Positions 1 through 7,101 of a stretch of DNA of 19,481 nucleotides are shown here, one piece after another (position 1 is the first letter of the stretch; every line of letters begins with the position of its first letter). The stretch comes from Bacillota bacterium (GTDB lineage Bacteria > Bacillota > Clostridia > Lachnospirales > Lachnospiraceae): assembly GCA_023423335.1 (NCBI GenBank), contig JAFAFU010000079.1:1-19481 (forward strand). The letters are read 5' to 3'. The position numbers were made by a program, and so were the translations under genes. Below the pieces are notes generated by a model. That model did no database searches. It worked only from the letters and a program-made list of their open reading frames with translations, and was not told where the DNA came from.

Positions 1-5
1 AAACA

Positions 6-14
6 TGGTATAAA
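6..14 (+). promoter_or_regulatory. Possible extended -10 promoter for glnN
   Basis: TG followed after one base by TATAAA resembles an extended -10 element. Any -35 would lie outside the window, so only half of the promoter can be judged. If real, transcription would begin near position 20 and the leader would contain the hairpin at 43-81. Confidence 0.35.
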
Positions 15-42
15 AATATATATTAATTTATATCTTTGGAGC

Positions 43-83
43 AAGGGTGTTCTCAGAAGGTTTTTCTTTGAGAACACCTTTTT
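43..83 (+). terminator. Terminator-like hairpin in the glnN leader (possible attenuator)
   Basis: Arms 43-55 and 69-81 pair over 13 base pairs, with one G-U pair, around a 13-nt loop. The 3' arm runs directly into five T residues (79-83). Only about nine bases separate the T-run from the glnN ribosome binding site, so no promoter fits between them. The hairpin therefore lies within the glnN transcript, or it ends an upstream gene and is read through. Its sequence is typical of an intrinsic terminator; that it controls glnN is inference. Confidence 0.65.
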
Positions 84-107
84 CATAATTATGAGAGGAG
101 AAATGAT

Positions 108-2216
108 ATGTCAGAAAAATTAACAGAACTTTTTGGAAGTGACGTATTTAATGATGCAACAATGGTAGAGCGCCTACCTAAGAAAACTTATGCAGCGCTT
201 AAGAAAACAATCGAGAATGGCGAGGATCTTGATCCTAGTGTAGCTGAAGTTGTTGCTAACGCGATGAAGGACTGGGCTATCGAGCGTGGAGCTACTCACT
301 ATACACACTGGTTCCAGCCAATGACAGGTATTACAGCTGAGAAGCATGATTCCTTTATTAACCCTACTTCAGATGGTAAAATTATTATGGAGTTCTCCGG
401 TAAAGAATTAATTAAGGGTGAGCCAGATGCTTCCTCCTTCCCATCCGGTGGTCTTCGTGCAACTTTTGAAGCAAGAGGTTATACAGCTTGGGATTGTACC
501 TCACCGGCTTTCTTAAGGGAGGACGCTGCCGGTGTGACACTTTGTATTCCTACCGCATTCTGCTCCTATACCGGAGAGGCGTTGGATATGAAGACACCCC
601 TGCTCCGCTCCATGGAAGCTCTGAGTGATCAGGCAGTACGTATCGTGAAATTGTTCGGCCATGCTGATGTGAAGAGGGTCAGCCCCTCTGTCGGACCCGA
701 ACAGGAATATTTTCTGGTTGATAAAGCAAAATATCTAAAGAGGGATGACTTAATCTTCTCCGGAAGAACTTTATTTGGTGCAATGCCTCCGAAGGGACAG
801 GAACTGGATGATCATTATTTCGGAAGCATCAAGGAGAGAGTGGCCTCCTTTATGAAGGAACTTAATATCGAACTCTGGAAAATGGGTGTTACCGCAAAGA
901 CCCAGCATAACGAAGTGGCTCCCGCTCAGCATGAACTGGCGCCGATATACACCAGTGCAAACATCGCCACGGATCACAATCAGTTAGCTATGGAATGCAT
1001 GAAGAAGGTAGCAAACCGCCATGGTCTTACCTGCCTGCTTCATGAAAAACCTTTTGCAGGGGTTAACGGCTCCGGTAAGCACAATAACTGGTCCATGGTT
1101 ACGGACACCGGTAAGAACCTGCTGGATCCCGGCAAGACACCCCACGAGAATATTCAGTTTCTGCTGATCTTAGCGGCAGTATTAAAGGCAGTGGATGTAC
1201 ATGCGGATCTCTTAAGATTATCCGCATCCAATCCTGGCAATGATCATAGATTGGGAGCAAATGAAGCGCCTCCGGCGATTATCTCCATCTTTGTCGGTGC
1301 GCAGCTGGAGGATGTCCTTGCCCAGCTGATTGAAACCGGTGAAGCAAAGAGCTGTAAGGACGGCGGCAAACTGAATGTCGGTGTTCATACCATTCCGGCA
1401 CTGAAAAAGGACGCTACGGATCGGAATCGTACGTCACCTTTTGCCTTCACAGGCAATAAGTTTGAATTCCGTATGGTTGGTTCCTCCGCTTCCATCGGTA
1501 CAGCCAATACCGTATTAAATACGATTGTTGCGGATGTATTAAGCGAAATGGCAGATGTACTTGAGCAGGCGGAAGATTTTGATCTGGCAGTTCATGATTT
1601 GATAAAGAAGACCGTAAGTGACCATCAGAGAATCGTATTCAATGGTAACGGTTATTCAGATATATGGGTAGAAGAGGCAGAAAGAAGAGGTTTGCCGAAC
1701 ATCAAATCAATGGTTGAGGCAATACCGACTTTGGTTTCCGAGAAAGCGATTCAAGTATTCGGCAAGCACAAAGTATTTTCTGAGACAGAATTACATTCCC
1801 GTGCCGAGATTATGTTTGAGTCCTATTCCAAGGCAATCAATATTGAAGCAAAGACCATGATCTCCATGGTCAGCGTTAAATTCATCCCGGCTGTCATTAA
1901 ATTTGCCAAGAAGCTGGCTGATTCCATCAATGCGGTGAAAGCAGCGGTTCCCGATGCAGATGTAAGTGTTCAGACAGAGCTTCTTAAGGAGACCTCCGAG
2001 CTTCTTGCGAAAGCACAGGCAGCCTTAAAGAACCTTCAGGTTAAGACCGCGGAGGCTGCGGCTAAGGAAGAAGGCCAGGTTATGGCTAAGGCGTTCCATG
2101 ATGAAGTATTTCCTGCTATGGCAAAACTCAGAGCTCCGATCGATGCTCTCGAAGTAATTGTGGATAAGGAAATATGGCCGGTACCTACCTACGGTGATTT
2201 ATTATTTGAGGTTTAA
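108..2216 (+). CDS. glnN: Glutamine synthetase type III (GSIII)
   Basis: ATP-dependent ligation of ammonia to glutamate, the main entry of ammonia into glutamine; a cytoplasmic oligomer. At 702 residues it has the length of GSIII, far above the ~450 of GSI. The family-typical N-terminal block with FQPMTGITAEKHDSF lies at residues 69-83. GPEQEY (196-201) supplies the acidic metal ligands, and NGSGKHNNW (320-328) is the nucleotide/glutamate-binding signature. The C-terminal ~100 residues form the extra helical GSIII region. The ATG at 108 follows GAGAGGAG (93-100). No nitrogen regulator gene is adjacent within the window. The leader hairpin at 43-81 suggests control by transcription attenuation. 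Several clostridial nitrogen genes are known to be controlled by antitermination, but no regulator is visible here. The family call is secure; the symbol glnN follows common usage for GSIII. Confidence 0.97.
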   Translation: MSEKLTELFGSDVFNDATMVERLPKKTYAALKKTIENGEDLDPSVAEVVANAMKDWAIERGATHYTHWFQPMTGITAEKHDSFINPTSDGKIIMEFSGKELIKGEPDASSFPSGGLRATFEARGYTAWDCTSPAFLREDAAGVTLCIPTAFCSYTGEALDMKTPLLRSMEALSDQAVRIVKLFGHADVKRVSPSVGPEQEYFLVDKAKYLKRDDLIFSGRTLFGAMPPKGQELDDHYFGSIKERVASFMKELNIELWKMGVTAKTQHNEVAPAQHELAPIYTSANIATDHNQLAMECMKKVANRHGLTCLLHEKPFAGVNGSGKHNNWSMVTDTGKNLLDPGKTPHENIQFLLILAAVLKAVDVHADLLRLSASNPGNDHRLGANEAPPAIISIFVGAQLEDVLAQLIETGEAKSCKDGGKLNVGVHTIPALKKDATDRNRTSPFAFTGNKFEFRMVGSSASIGTANTVLNTIVADVLSEMADVLEQAEDFDLAVHDLIKKTVSDHQRIVFNGNGYSDIWVEEAERRGLPNIKSMVEAIPTLVSEKAIQVFGKHKVFSETELHSRAEIMFESYSKAINIEAKTMISMVSVKFIPAVIKFAKKLADSINAVKAAVPDADVSVQTELLKETSELLAKAQAALKNLQVKTAEAAAKEEGQVMAKAFHDEVFPAMAKLRAPIDALEVIVDKEIWPVPTYGDLLFEV

Positions 2217-2248
2217 TTTGCCGTACTCTTTAAATTTAAGATAACTTG

Positions 2249-2299
2249 CATAAAGCTGCCGTATCATGATCTGATCATCACTGATACGGCAGCTTTATG
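2249..2299 (+). terminator. Long perfect hairpin after glnN, no U-tract
   Basis: Arms 2249-2266 and 2282-2299 are perfect 18-bp complements around a 15-nt loop that is itself partly self-complementary. It starts 32 nt after the glnN stop and ends just upstream of the fabT promoter. Neither strand shows a T-run after the stem, so it is not a textbook intrinsic terminator. It may end or stabilise the glnN message, or insulate the fab promoter. Confidence 0.5.
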
Positions 2300-2316
2300 A
2301 GTGAAGATAAAAACAC

Positions 2317-2345
2317 TTGACTTTTTTTCTGGAATAATATATATT
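2317..2345 (+). promoter_or_regulatory. Promoter of the fab operon
   Basis: TTGACT at 2317-2322 and TATATT at 2340-2345 are separated by exactly 17 bases, close to the sigma-A consensus. It lies downstream of the glnN hairpin and ~70 nt before the GTG start of the regulator gene. No equally good promoter is visible further down the operon. Confidence 0.8.
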
Positions 2346-2361
2346 TTGATTATCAAAATAT
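2341..2361. promoter_or_regulatory. FabT-type operator palindrome
   Basis: A perfect inverted repeat of 10-bp arms around one central base, with core ATTTTGATTATCAAAAT at 2343-2359. It begins inside the -10 hexamer and covers the likely transcription start, an ideal place for a repressor. The core resembles the TTTGA-N3-TCAAA type of site described for streptococcal FabT. The gene directly downstream encodes a FabT-like MarR protein, so autorepression is the natural inference. No second copy was found elsewhere in the operon. Confidence 0.75.
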
Positions 2362-2414
2362 TTGCAATACAAAACAAATGTACCGGTTTGTGCAAACACT
2401 TAGGAGTGAAGCAT

Positions 2415-2903
2415 GTGAAAGAAAAGATCTTAGAAATCAACAGGATGCTGGTTGAGGTTTATGATGATGTAAACCATATTGAGGAATACTCAATTAAACA
2501 GGGAGTGTTCAGCGACCTTTCCATTACGGAGATTCATACAATTGAAGCCGTCGGCCTCTATGGCGCTAAGACGATGTCAGAGATATCCGCTGAATTGGAG
2601 ATTACGATGGGAACGCTGACGACTGCTGTTGATAAGCTGATCCGAAAGGGGTACCTTGAGCGAAGCAGGAGTAATACGGACCGGAGGATCGTAAATGTCA
2701 ACCTGACCCAGAGGGGTAAACTGGCATACCGAATCCATGAGAAATTTCATATGGACATGGTGAAGGCAATTATGGACGATTTCACGGCAGAAGAAGAAGA
2801 GATTCTTCTCAATGCACTCCGGAAACTAAACGGGCATCTAAAGGATATTTATAAAGCCGCTGGTGATAATGACAACAGGAATAAGAATATCAAGGGTCTG
2901 TGA
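2415..2903 (+). CDS. fabT: MarR-family fatty-acid synthesis repressor, FabT-like
   Basis: Winged-helix DNA-binding protein of 162 residues, expected to act as a dimer on the fab promoter. The helix-turn-helix lies around residues 50-80, with a recognition helix near 64-77. The beta-wing follows with the MarR-typical pattern DRR...LTQRGK (residues 89-101), and a C-terminal helix supports dimerisation. The GTG at 2415 is preferred because AGGAG lies 8-9 nt upstream. A longer reading frame starting at 2301 would run through the promoter and operator, so it is rejected. It is the first gene of the fab operon, as in streptococci, where FabT is co-repressed by acyl-ACP; that mechanism here is inference from family and position. 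A 118-nt gap separates it from fabH. The MarR call is very safe, the FabT assignment strong. Confidence 0.9.
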   Translation: MKEKILEINRMLVEVYDDVNHIEEYSIKQGVFSDLSITEIHTIEAVGLYGAKTMSEISAELEITMGTLTTAVDKLIRKGYLERSRSNTDRRIVNVNLTQRGKLAYRIHEKFHMDMVKAIMDDFTAEEEEILLNALRKLNGHLKDIYKAAGDNDNRNKNIKGL

Positions 2904-3021
2904 TATGTCCTGTGCCCATCAGGGTTATGCTTTAAAGGCTGGATTATATGATTTGTGTGCATAAATATAACTTTCAGGAGGTACGGCTGAACAGTTATCA
3001 ATGATTAACAGGAGGACTTTC

Positions 3022-4002
3022 ATGATAAGACATGCGGGGGTCATAGGTACCGGCAGCTATGTACCGGAAAATGTAATGACGAATGATAATTTATCAGAGT
3101 TGGTTGAAACAAGCGACGAATGGATTGTATCCAGAACAGGGATCAGTGAGAGGAGAATTTCAACCGGAGAAAATACATCCGACTTAGCATATAAGGCGGC
3201 GGCAAAGGCAGTGGAGAGTGCCGGTCTGGATCCGAAGGAGATCGACTTAATTATTTGTGCAACAATAACCCCGGATTCCTTCATGCCGGCAACAGCTTGC
3301 ATTGTTCAGGATAAACTGGGTGCAGTAAATGCCGCAGCCTTTGATCTTACGGCTGCCTGCACAGGCTTGATTTATGCAATGGTCACGGCAGAACAATTTA
3401 TTATCAGCGGCCTGTACCGGAATGTTCTGGTGATTGGTGCCGAGACGGTTTCCAAGGTTCTGGACTGGGAGGACCGGGCAACCTGTGTATTATTCGGGGA
3501 TGGGGCAGGCGCCCTGGTGCTTTCTTCGGAAAGCAGCGGAAAGGGTATTCTCGCATCCAACCTGGTATCGGACGGCAGCAAACGATCCATGCTGGTATGC
3601 CCGGCCATTCCGATGATTAATCCCTGCGTGAAAACGGAAGGGGACCATCCCCGGTCCAAGATAGAGATGCAGGGACAGGAAGTGTTCAAGTTTGCAATAC
3701 GTACCGTGACAGATAATATCAAGGCGGTATTAGCAAAGGCCCGAGTGACCTCGGAGGAAATTCGTTATATTATCCCTCACCAGGCCAATAAAAGGATTAT
3801 TGAACAGTCCGCCAAGTTCTGCGATATCCCGGTTGAAAAATTCTATATCAACCTCAACCGGTTTGGCAATACGTCGGCGGCTACCATAGGAATAGCATTG
3901 GATGAAATGATGCAGAATAAGGAATTGAAGCCCGGTGATAAAGTGATCCTGGTGGGTTTCGGAGGCGGTATGACCAGCGGGGCGGTATTGTTGGAAATTT
4001 AG
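3022..4002 (+). CDS. fabH: Beta-ketoacyl-ACP synthase III
   Basis: Starts fatty-acid chains by condensing an acyl-CoA primer with malonyl-ACP. The 326-residue thiolase-fold protein has the Cys-His-Asn triad of the family: Cys113 in TAACTG, His in PHQANKR and Asn in FGNTSAAT, followed by the GFGGGMTSG loop near the C-terminus. The ATG at 3022 is chosen because AGGAGG lies at 3010-3015 with a 6-nt spacer. An in-frame ATG at 3001 would have its nearest Shine-Dalgarno about 19 nt away and would add seven residues not expected in FabH. A second AGGAGG in the gap at about 2976 has no obvious start codon at the proper distance. Second gene of the operon. Confidence 0.97.
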   Translation: MIRHAGVIGTGSYVPENVMTNDNLSELVETSDEWIVSRTGISERRISTGENTSDLAYKAAAKAVESAGLDPKEIDLIICATITPDSFMPATACIVQDKLGAVNAAAFDLTAACTGLIYAMVTAEQFIISGLYRNVLVIGAETVSKVLDWEDRATCVLFGDGAGALVLSSESSGKGILASNLVSDGSKRSMLVCPAIPMINPCVKTEGDHPRSKIEMQGQEVFKFAIRTVTDNIKAVLAKARVTSEEIRYIIPHQANKRIIEQSAKFCDIPVEKFYINLNRFGNTSAATIGIALDEMMQNKELKPGDKVILVGFGGGMTSGAVLLEI

Positions 4003-4068
4003 GCAATATTCAATCCCGCCTGGCTGATTAAATAATAAAATTATTGAAAATAATGGAGGATTAAAGCA

Positions 4069-4305
4069 ATGGATCTAAACAAAATTAAAGAGGTTGTAGC
4101 AGAGCAGTTAGGAGTAGATGCAGCGGAGCTTTCCCAGGAGACTTCCCTGAAAGATGATTTAAATGCGGATTCCCTGGATCTTTTCCAGATTATTATGTCC
4201 TTAGAGGAAGAGTTTGGAATTGAAATTCCTACCGAAGATACCGAGAGCATCACCACAATCGGAGATATTGAAAATTATATCAGCAGTAAAAAGGAAGAGG
4301 AATAA
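4069..4305 (+). CDS. acpP: Acyl carrier protein
   Basis: A 78-residue, acidic, all-helical carrier that holds growing acyl chains on a phosphopantetheine arm. The attachment serine is Ser35 in NADSLDLF, at the start of helix II. The usual family motif reads DSLD followed by a hydrophobic residue, which fits. The ribosome binding site GGAGG (4055-4059) lies 9 nt before the ATG. It sits between fabH and fabK, as in the streptococcal fab locus. Length and charge are typical. Confidence 0.97.
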   Translation: MDLNKIKEVVAEQLGVDAAELSQETSLKDDLNADSLDLFQIIMSLEEEFGIEIPTEDTESITTIGDIENYISSKKEEE

Positions 4306-4314
4306 TATTGTTGC

Positions 4315-4347
4315 GGGAGGATAATTCCTCCCATAAATCAGGGAGGA
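4315..4347 (+). promoter_or_regulatory. Alternative hairpins around the fabK ribosome binding site
   Basis: The sequence has GGGAGGA at 4315-4321, its exact complement TCCTCCC at 4326-4332, and a second GGGAGGA at 4341-4347, which is the fabK Shine-Dalgarno. TCCTCCC can form a 7-bp stem with the upstream copy (4-nt loop), leaving the Shine-Dalgarno free. It can also form a 7-bp stem with the downstream copy (8-nt loop), masking it. The two stems exclude each other. The complementarity is seen; regulation of fabK translation is inference. Confidence 0.6.
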
Positions 4348-4351
4348 ATGT

Positions 4352-5284
4352 ATGCGCTCACGTATTTGTGAAATGTTAAATATTGAATACCCTATTTTCC
4401 AGGGAGCGATGGCAAGAATTTCGGATGCTTCCCTGGCAGCTGCCGTTTCAGAGGCCGGGGGACTCGGTATCATTGCCGGAGGAACCGCCCCGGTGGATCA
4501 TATCCGGTCTGAGGTAAGAAAGGCAAAAGCAATGACGGATAAGCCCTTTGGCGTGAATATCATGCTGCTCTCCGAGAACGTGGAGGAGATGGCAAGAATG
4601 GTTTGCGAGGAAGGGGTTAAGGTTGTGACCACCGGCGCGGGAACCCCGGGCAAATATATGGAAATGTGGAAAGAACACGGGATTAAGGTTATTCCTGTAG
4701 TTCCTTCTGTCGCAATCGCCAAGAGAATGGTACGAAGCGGAGCGGATGCGGTAATTGCGGAAGGCACCGAGTCCGGCGGTCATGTCGGCGAACTGACTAC
4801 GATGGTACTGGTTCCGCAGGTAGTGGATGCCGTGGAGGTACCGGTTATCGCAGCAGGCGGTATTGGCGACGGGAGAGGCATTGCGGCTGCTTTCATGCTG
4901 GGAGCGGATGCGGTCCAGATCGGTACCCGTTTTCTCATCGCCCATGAATGTACGGTTCATCAGAATTATAAGAAGAAGGTACTGGATGCCAAAGATATCG
5001 ATACCATTGTTACAGGCCGCCGTACCGGCCATCCGGTCAGAGTGCTGAAGAATAAATTAACCCGTCAGTTCGTGGAGCTGGAAATCGCCGGAGCACCGGC
5101 AGAGGAATATGAGAAGTTAGGTGTTGGCGCGCTGGCTAAGGCAGTGGTGCAGGGGGATATAGATTTTGGCAGTGTCATGGCAGGACAGATTGCGGCAATT
5201 GTGAATAAGGAACAGAGCTGCAAGGAAATCATTACGGAGATGTTTGCTGAAGCAGAGAGTCTGCTCCGTAAAGAGTGGAGATAA
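4352..5284 (+). CDS. fabK: Enoyl-ACP reductase II, FMN-dependent
   Basis: Catalyses the last reduction of each elongation cycle, trans-2-enoyl-ACP to acyl-ACP, using NAD(P)H and FMN. The 310-residue TIM barrel belongs to the nitronate monooxygenase/FabK family. Seen are the N-terminal PIFQGAMARIS block, ESGGHVGE with His144 at the position of the essential FabK histidine, AAGGIGDGRG (phosphate/FMN binding) and QIGTRF. Nitronate monooxygenases share the fold, but the operon position after acpP makes FabK the clear choice. No fabI occurs in the window. The start at 4352 follows GGGAGG (4341-4346). That site can be masked by the alternative hairpin described separately. FabK rather than FabI usually means intrinsic resistance to triclosan-type FabI inhibitors (family knowledge). 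Confidence 0.96.
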   Translation: MRSRICEMLNIEYPIFQGAMARISDASLAAAVSEAGGLGIIAGGTAPVDHIRSEVRKAKAMTDKPFGVNIMLLSENVEEMARMVCEEGVKVVTTGAGTPGKYMEMWKEHGIKVIPVVPSVAIAKRMVRSGADAVIAEGTESGGHVGELTTMVLVPQVVDAVEVPVIAAGGIGDGRGIAAAFMLGADAVQIGTRFLIAHECTVHQNYKKKVLDAKDIDTIVTGRRTGHPVRVLKNKLTRQFVELEIAGAPAEEYEKLGVGALAKAVVQGDIDFGSVMAGQIAAIVNKEQSCKEIITEMFAEAESLLRKEWR

Positions 5285-5287
5285 AGA

Positions 5288-6229
5288 ATGGCAAAAATAG
5301 CATTATTATTTGCAGGGCAGGGCTCCCAATATATCGGCATGGGGAAGGAGCTTTATGATTTTTTCCCCGTATGCAAGAAGGTTTTTGAGGAGGCGGATGA
5401 GAGCCTTCATATGAAGCTCTCCGACCTGATCTTTTCAGGCAGGAAGGAAGAACTGGACCTTACGGAGAATACGCAGCCCGCGATTGTTACAATGTCAATA
5501 GCTGCTTATCAGGCCTTTGTCCAATATGGAATTGAGGCAGACGTGGCGGCAGGTTTAAGTCTTGGTGAATACTCCGCATTGACGGCAAGCGGTGTCTTTA
5601 CCCTGAGCCAGATCATTCCTCTGGTAAGGAAGCGGGGACGTTTCATGCAGGAAGCAGTACCGGAGGGAATGGGCAAGATGAGTGCGGTCCTGGGTCTGGC
5701 GGAGGATAAGGTAAGGCAGGCATGTGAGCAAGCGAAGAGATATGGTATTGTGGAGCCTTCCAACTTTAACTGTCCCGGACAGATCGTCATCGGCGGTGAG
5801 GTCAGGGCAGTGGATGAAGCGGCGAAGCTGGCAAAGGAACTGGGTGCGATGAAGACCGTAGACCTGGCAGTGAGTGCACCCTTCCATACCTCAATGCTGA
5901 GACCTGCGGCGGAGAAGCTGAAGACGGAACTGGAATCGTATTCCTTAGGCAGGATGAATATCCCGGTTATCAGTAATGTCAATGCTGAACATATCGGAGG
6001 CACCGGCGAGGTTAAAAAGCTGTTATACCGGCAGGTAATGAGCAGCGTATTATGGGAGCAGACGATTCGAAGAATGATAGACAGCGGGGTCAGGCATTTT
6101 ATTGAGATCGGTCCGGGCAGGACACTTTCCGGCTTTGTTAAGAAGGTGGAAAGAGGGCTCAGTACTTATAATGTGGAAAATGTTTTCTCATTGGAATCAA
6201 CTGCCGAAGCAATCAGGGCAGTAAAATAG
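5288..6229 (+). CDS. fabD: Malonyl-CoA:ACP transacylase
   Basis: Moves malonyl groups from CoA to the acyl carrier protein, linking the AccABCD product to the elongation enzymes. The 313-residue protein begins with the family-typical LFAGQGSQ. Ser91 is the nucleophile, in GLSLGEYS; most FabD proteins have His where this one has Leu (GHSLGE), a variation I believe also occurs in other Firmicutes. His200 in SAPFHTSM is the catalytic histidine. The ATG lies three bases after the fabK stop, with GTGGAG inside the fabK 3' end as ribosome binding site, so translation is probably coupled. Confidence 0.96.
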   Translation: MAKIALLFAGQGSQYIGMGKELYDFFPVCKKVFEEADESLHMKLSDLIFSGRKEELDLTENTQPAIVTMSIAAYQAFVQYGIEADVAAGLSLGEYSALTASGVFTLSQIIPLVRKRGRFMQEAVPEGMGKMSAVLGLAEDKVRQACEQAKRYGIVEPSNFNCPGQIVIGGEVRAVDEAAKLAKELGAMKTVDLAVSAPFHTSMLRPAAEKLKTELESYSLGRMNIPVISNVNAEHIGGTGEVKKLLYRQVMSSVLWEQTIRRMIDSGVRHFIEIGPGRTLSGFVKKVERGLSTYNVENVFSLESTAEAIRAVK

Positions 6230-6243
6230 AAAGGATACCGAAC

Positions 6244-6984
6244 ATGCTGAGTGAAAAAATCGCAGTAGTCACCGGAGCCGGCAGAGGAATTGGAAGGGCG
6301 ATTGCCTTACAATTTGCCGAATACGGGGCAAAGGTAGTGGTAAATTATCGGAACAGTATTGCACAGGTGGAGGAGCTTCTGTCAGAGATCAAAAATGCCG
6401 GGGGTGATGCCTTTGCGGTAAGAGCGGACATCAGCCGCGAAGAAGAAGCAAAAAGCCTGATCAATGCTGCTGTGGAGCATTATGGCAAAGTTGATATTCT
6501 GGTAAATAATGCAGGAATAACCAAGGATAATCTGTTGATGCGGATGACCGAGGAGGAGTTCGATCAGGTGATGAATATCAATCTGAAGGGAACCTTTTTC
6601 TGCCTGAAGCATGCGGCAACGGTTATGTTAAAGCAGAGGAGCGGCAAAATTATCAACATTTCCTCTGTAGTAGGAATTGCAGGGAATGTTGGACAGACAA
6701 ATTATGCGGCTTCCAAGGCCGGTGTCATCGGAATGACAAAAACCGCAGCCAGGGAACTGGCCAGTCGGGGAATTACCGTTAATGCGGTAGCTCCGGGCTT
6801 TATCCGTACGGATATGACGGATGCACTGCCGGATAAGGTGAAGGAGGCGAGCATTGCCAATATTCCATTGAAGCGCTTCGGAGCCGTCAGTGAGGTGGCG
6901 GGAGCGGTCAGCTTCCTGGCCTCAGAGGCAGCTAATTATATCACCGGACAGGTGCTGCAGGTTGATGGCGGCATGGTTATGTAG
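6244..6984 (+). CDS. fabG: 3-oxoacyl-ACP reductase
   Basis: NADPH-dependent reduction of beta-ketoacyl-ACP to the beta-hydroxy form. The 246-residue short-chain dehydrogenase has the cofactor motif TGAGRGIG (residues 10-17), the NNAG motif, and the catalytic Ser141, Tyr154 and Lys158 (YAASK). VNAVAPGFIRTDMT and the terminal GQVLQVDGGMVM are typical FabG. It begins 14 nt after the fabD stop, with AAAGGA as a modest ribosome binding site. Position and sequence together make FabG certain among short-chain dehydrogenases. A 117-nt gap with a structured leader follows before fabF. Confidence 0.97.
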   Translation: MLSEKIAVVTGAGRGIGRAIALQFAEYGAKVVVNYRNSIAQVEELLSEIKNAGGDAFAVRADISREEEAKSLINAAVEHYGKVDILVNNAGITKDNLLMRMTEEEFDQVMNINLKGTFFCLKHAATVMLKQRSGKIINISSVVGIAGNVGQTNYAASKAGVIGMTKTAARELASRGITVNAVAPGFIRTDMTDALPDKVKEASIANIPLKRFGAVSEVAGAVSFLASEAANYITGQVLQVDGGMVM

Positions 6985-7010
6985 CATACAGCAGAATGCA
7001 TAATTTACAC

Positions 7011-7101
7011 GGGAAGAACTGCGAAATTCGCGCTTAAGGTGCTTATTCCCTTTTCTTCCGGGATCTTGAGCTGCCGTAAAGCGGCAGTATGGAGGATTTA
7101 T
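7011..7101 (+). promoter_or_regulatory. Structured leader of fabF, copy 1 of a repeated leader
   Basis: This stretch between fabG and fabF resembles the stretch before fabZ (8890-8978) over its whole length. Shared blocks in the same order are GGGAAGAAC, a short GCG...TTCGC hairpin, TTCTTCCGGG, a GC-rich hairpin, and ATGGAGGATT before the start codon. The outer stem pairs 7012-7018 with 7053-7059 (7 bp). The last hairpin pairs CTGCCG (7071-7076) with CGGCAG (7082-7087) and ends 3 nt before the Shine-Dalgarno. No U-tract follows the outer stem in this copy. Function unknown. Confidence 0.6.

Noticed and set aside
2301..2414. Longer reading frame for the MarR gene starting at GTG 2301
   Set aside because: It would translate through the promoter and operator, has no ribosome binding site, and adds 38 residues without MarR features. 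GTG 2415 has AGGAG at proper spacing.
4031..4054. AT-only hairpins (AATAAT/ATTATT alternatives) just before the acpP ribosome binding site
   Set aside because: Only six A-T pairs per stem with 3-nt loops; too weak and too low in complexity to claim.
4306..4351. Second FabT-type operator before fabK, as reported for streptococci
   Set aside because: No TTTGA-N3-TCAAA-like palindrome is present in the acpP-fabK gap.
7039..7101. In-frame N-terminal extension of fabF from GTG 7039 and the similar extension of fabZ from ATG 8904
   Set aside because: The two extensions look alike as peptides (both contain ...WRI-x-M), but this follows from the repeated leader DNA. Good GGAGG sites precede the internal ATGs, and the families do not have such extensions.
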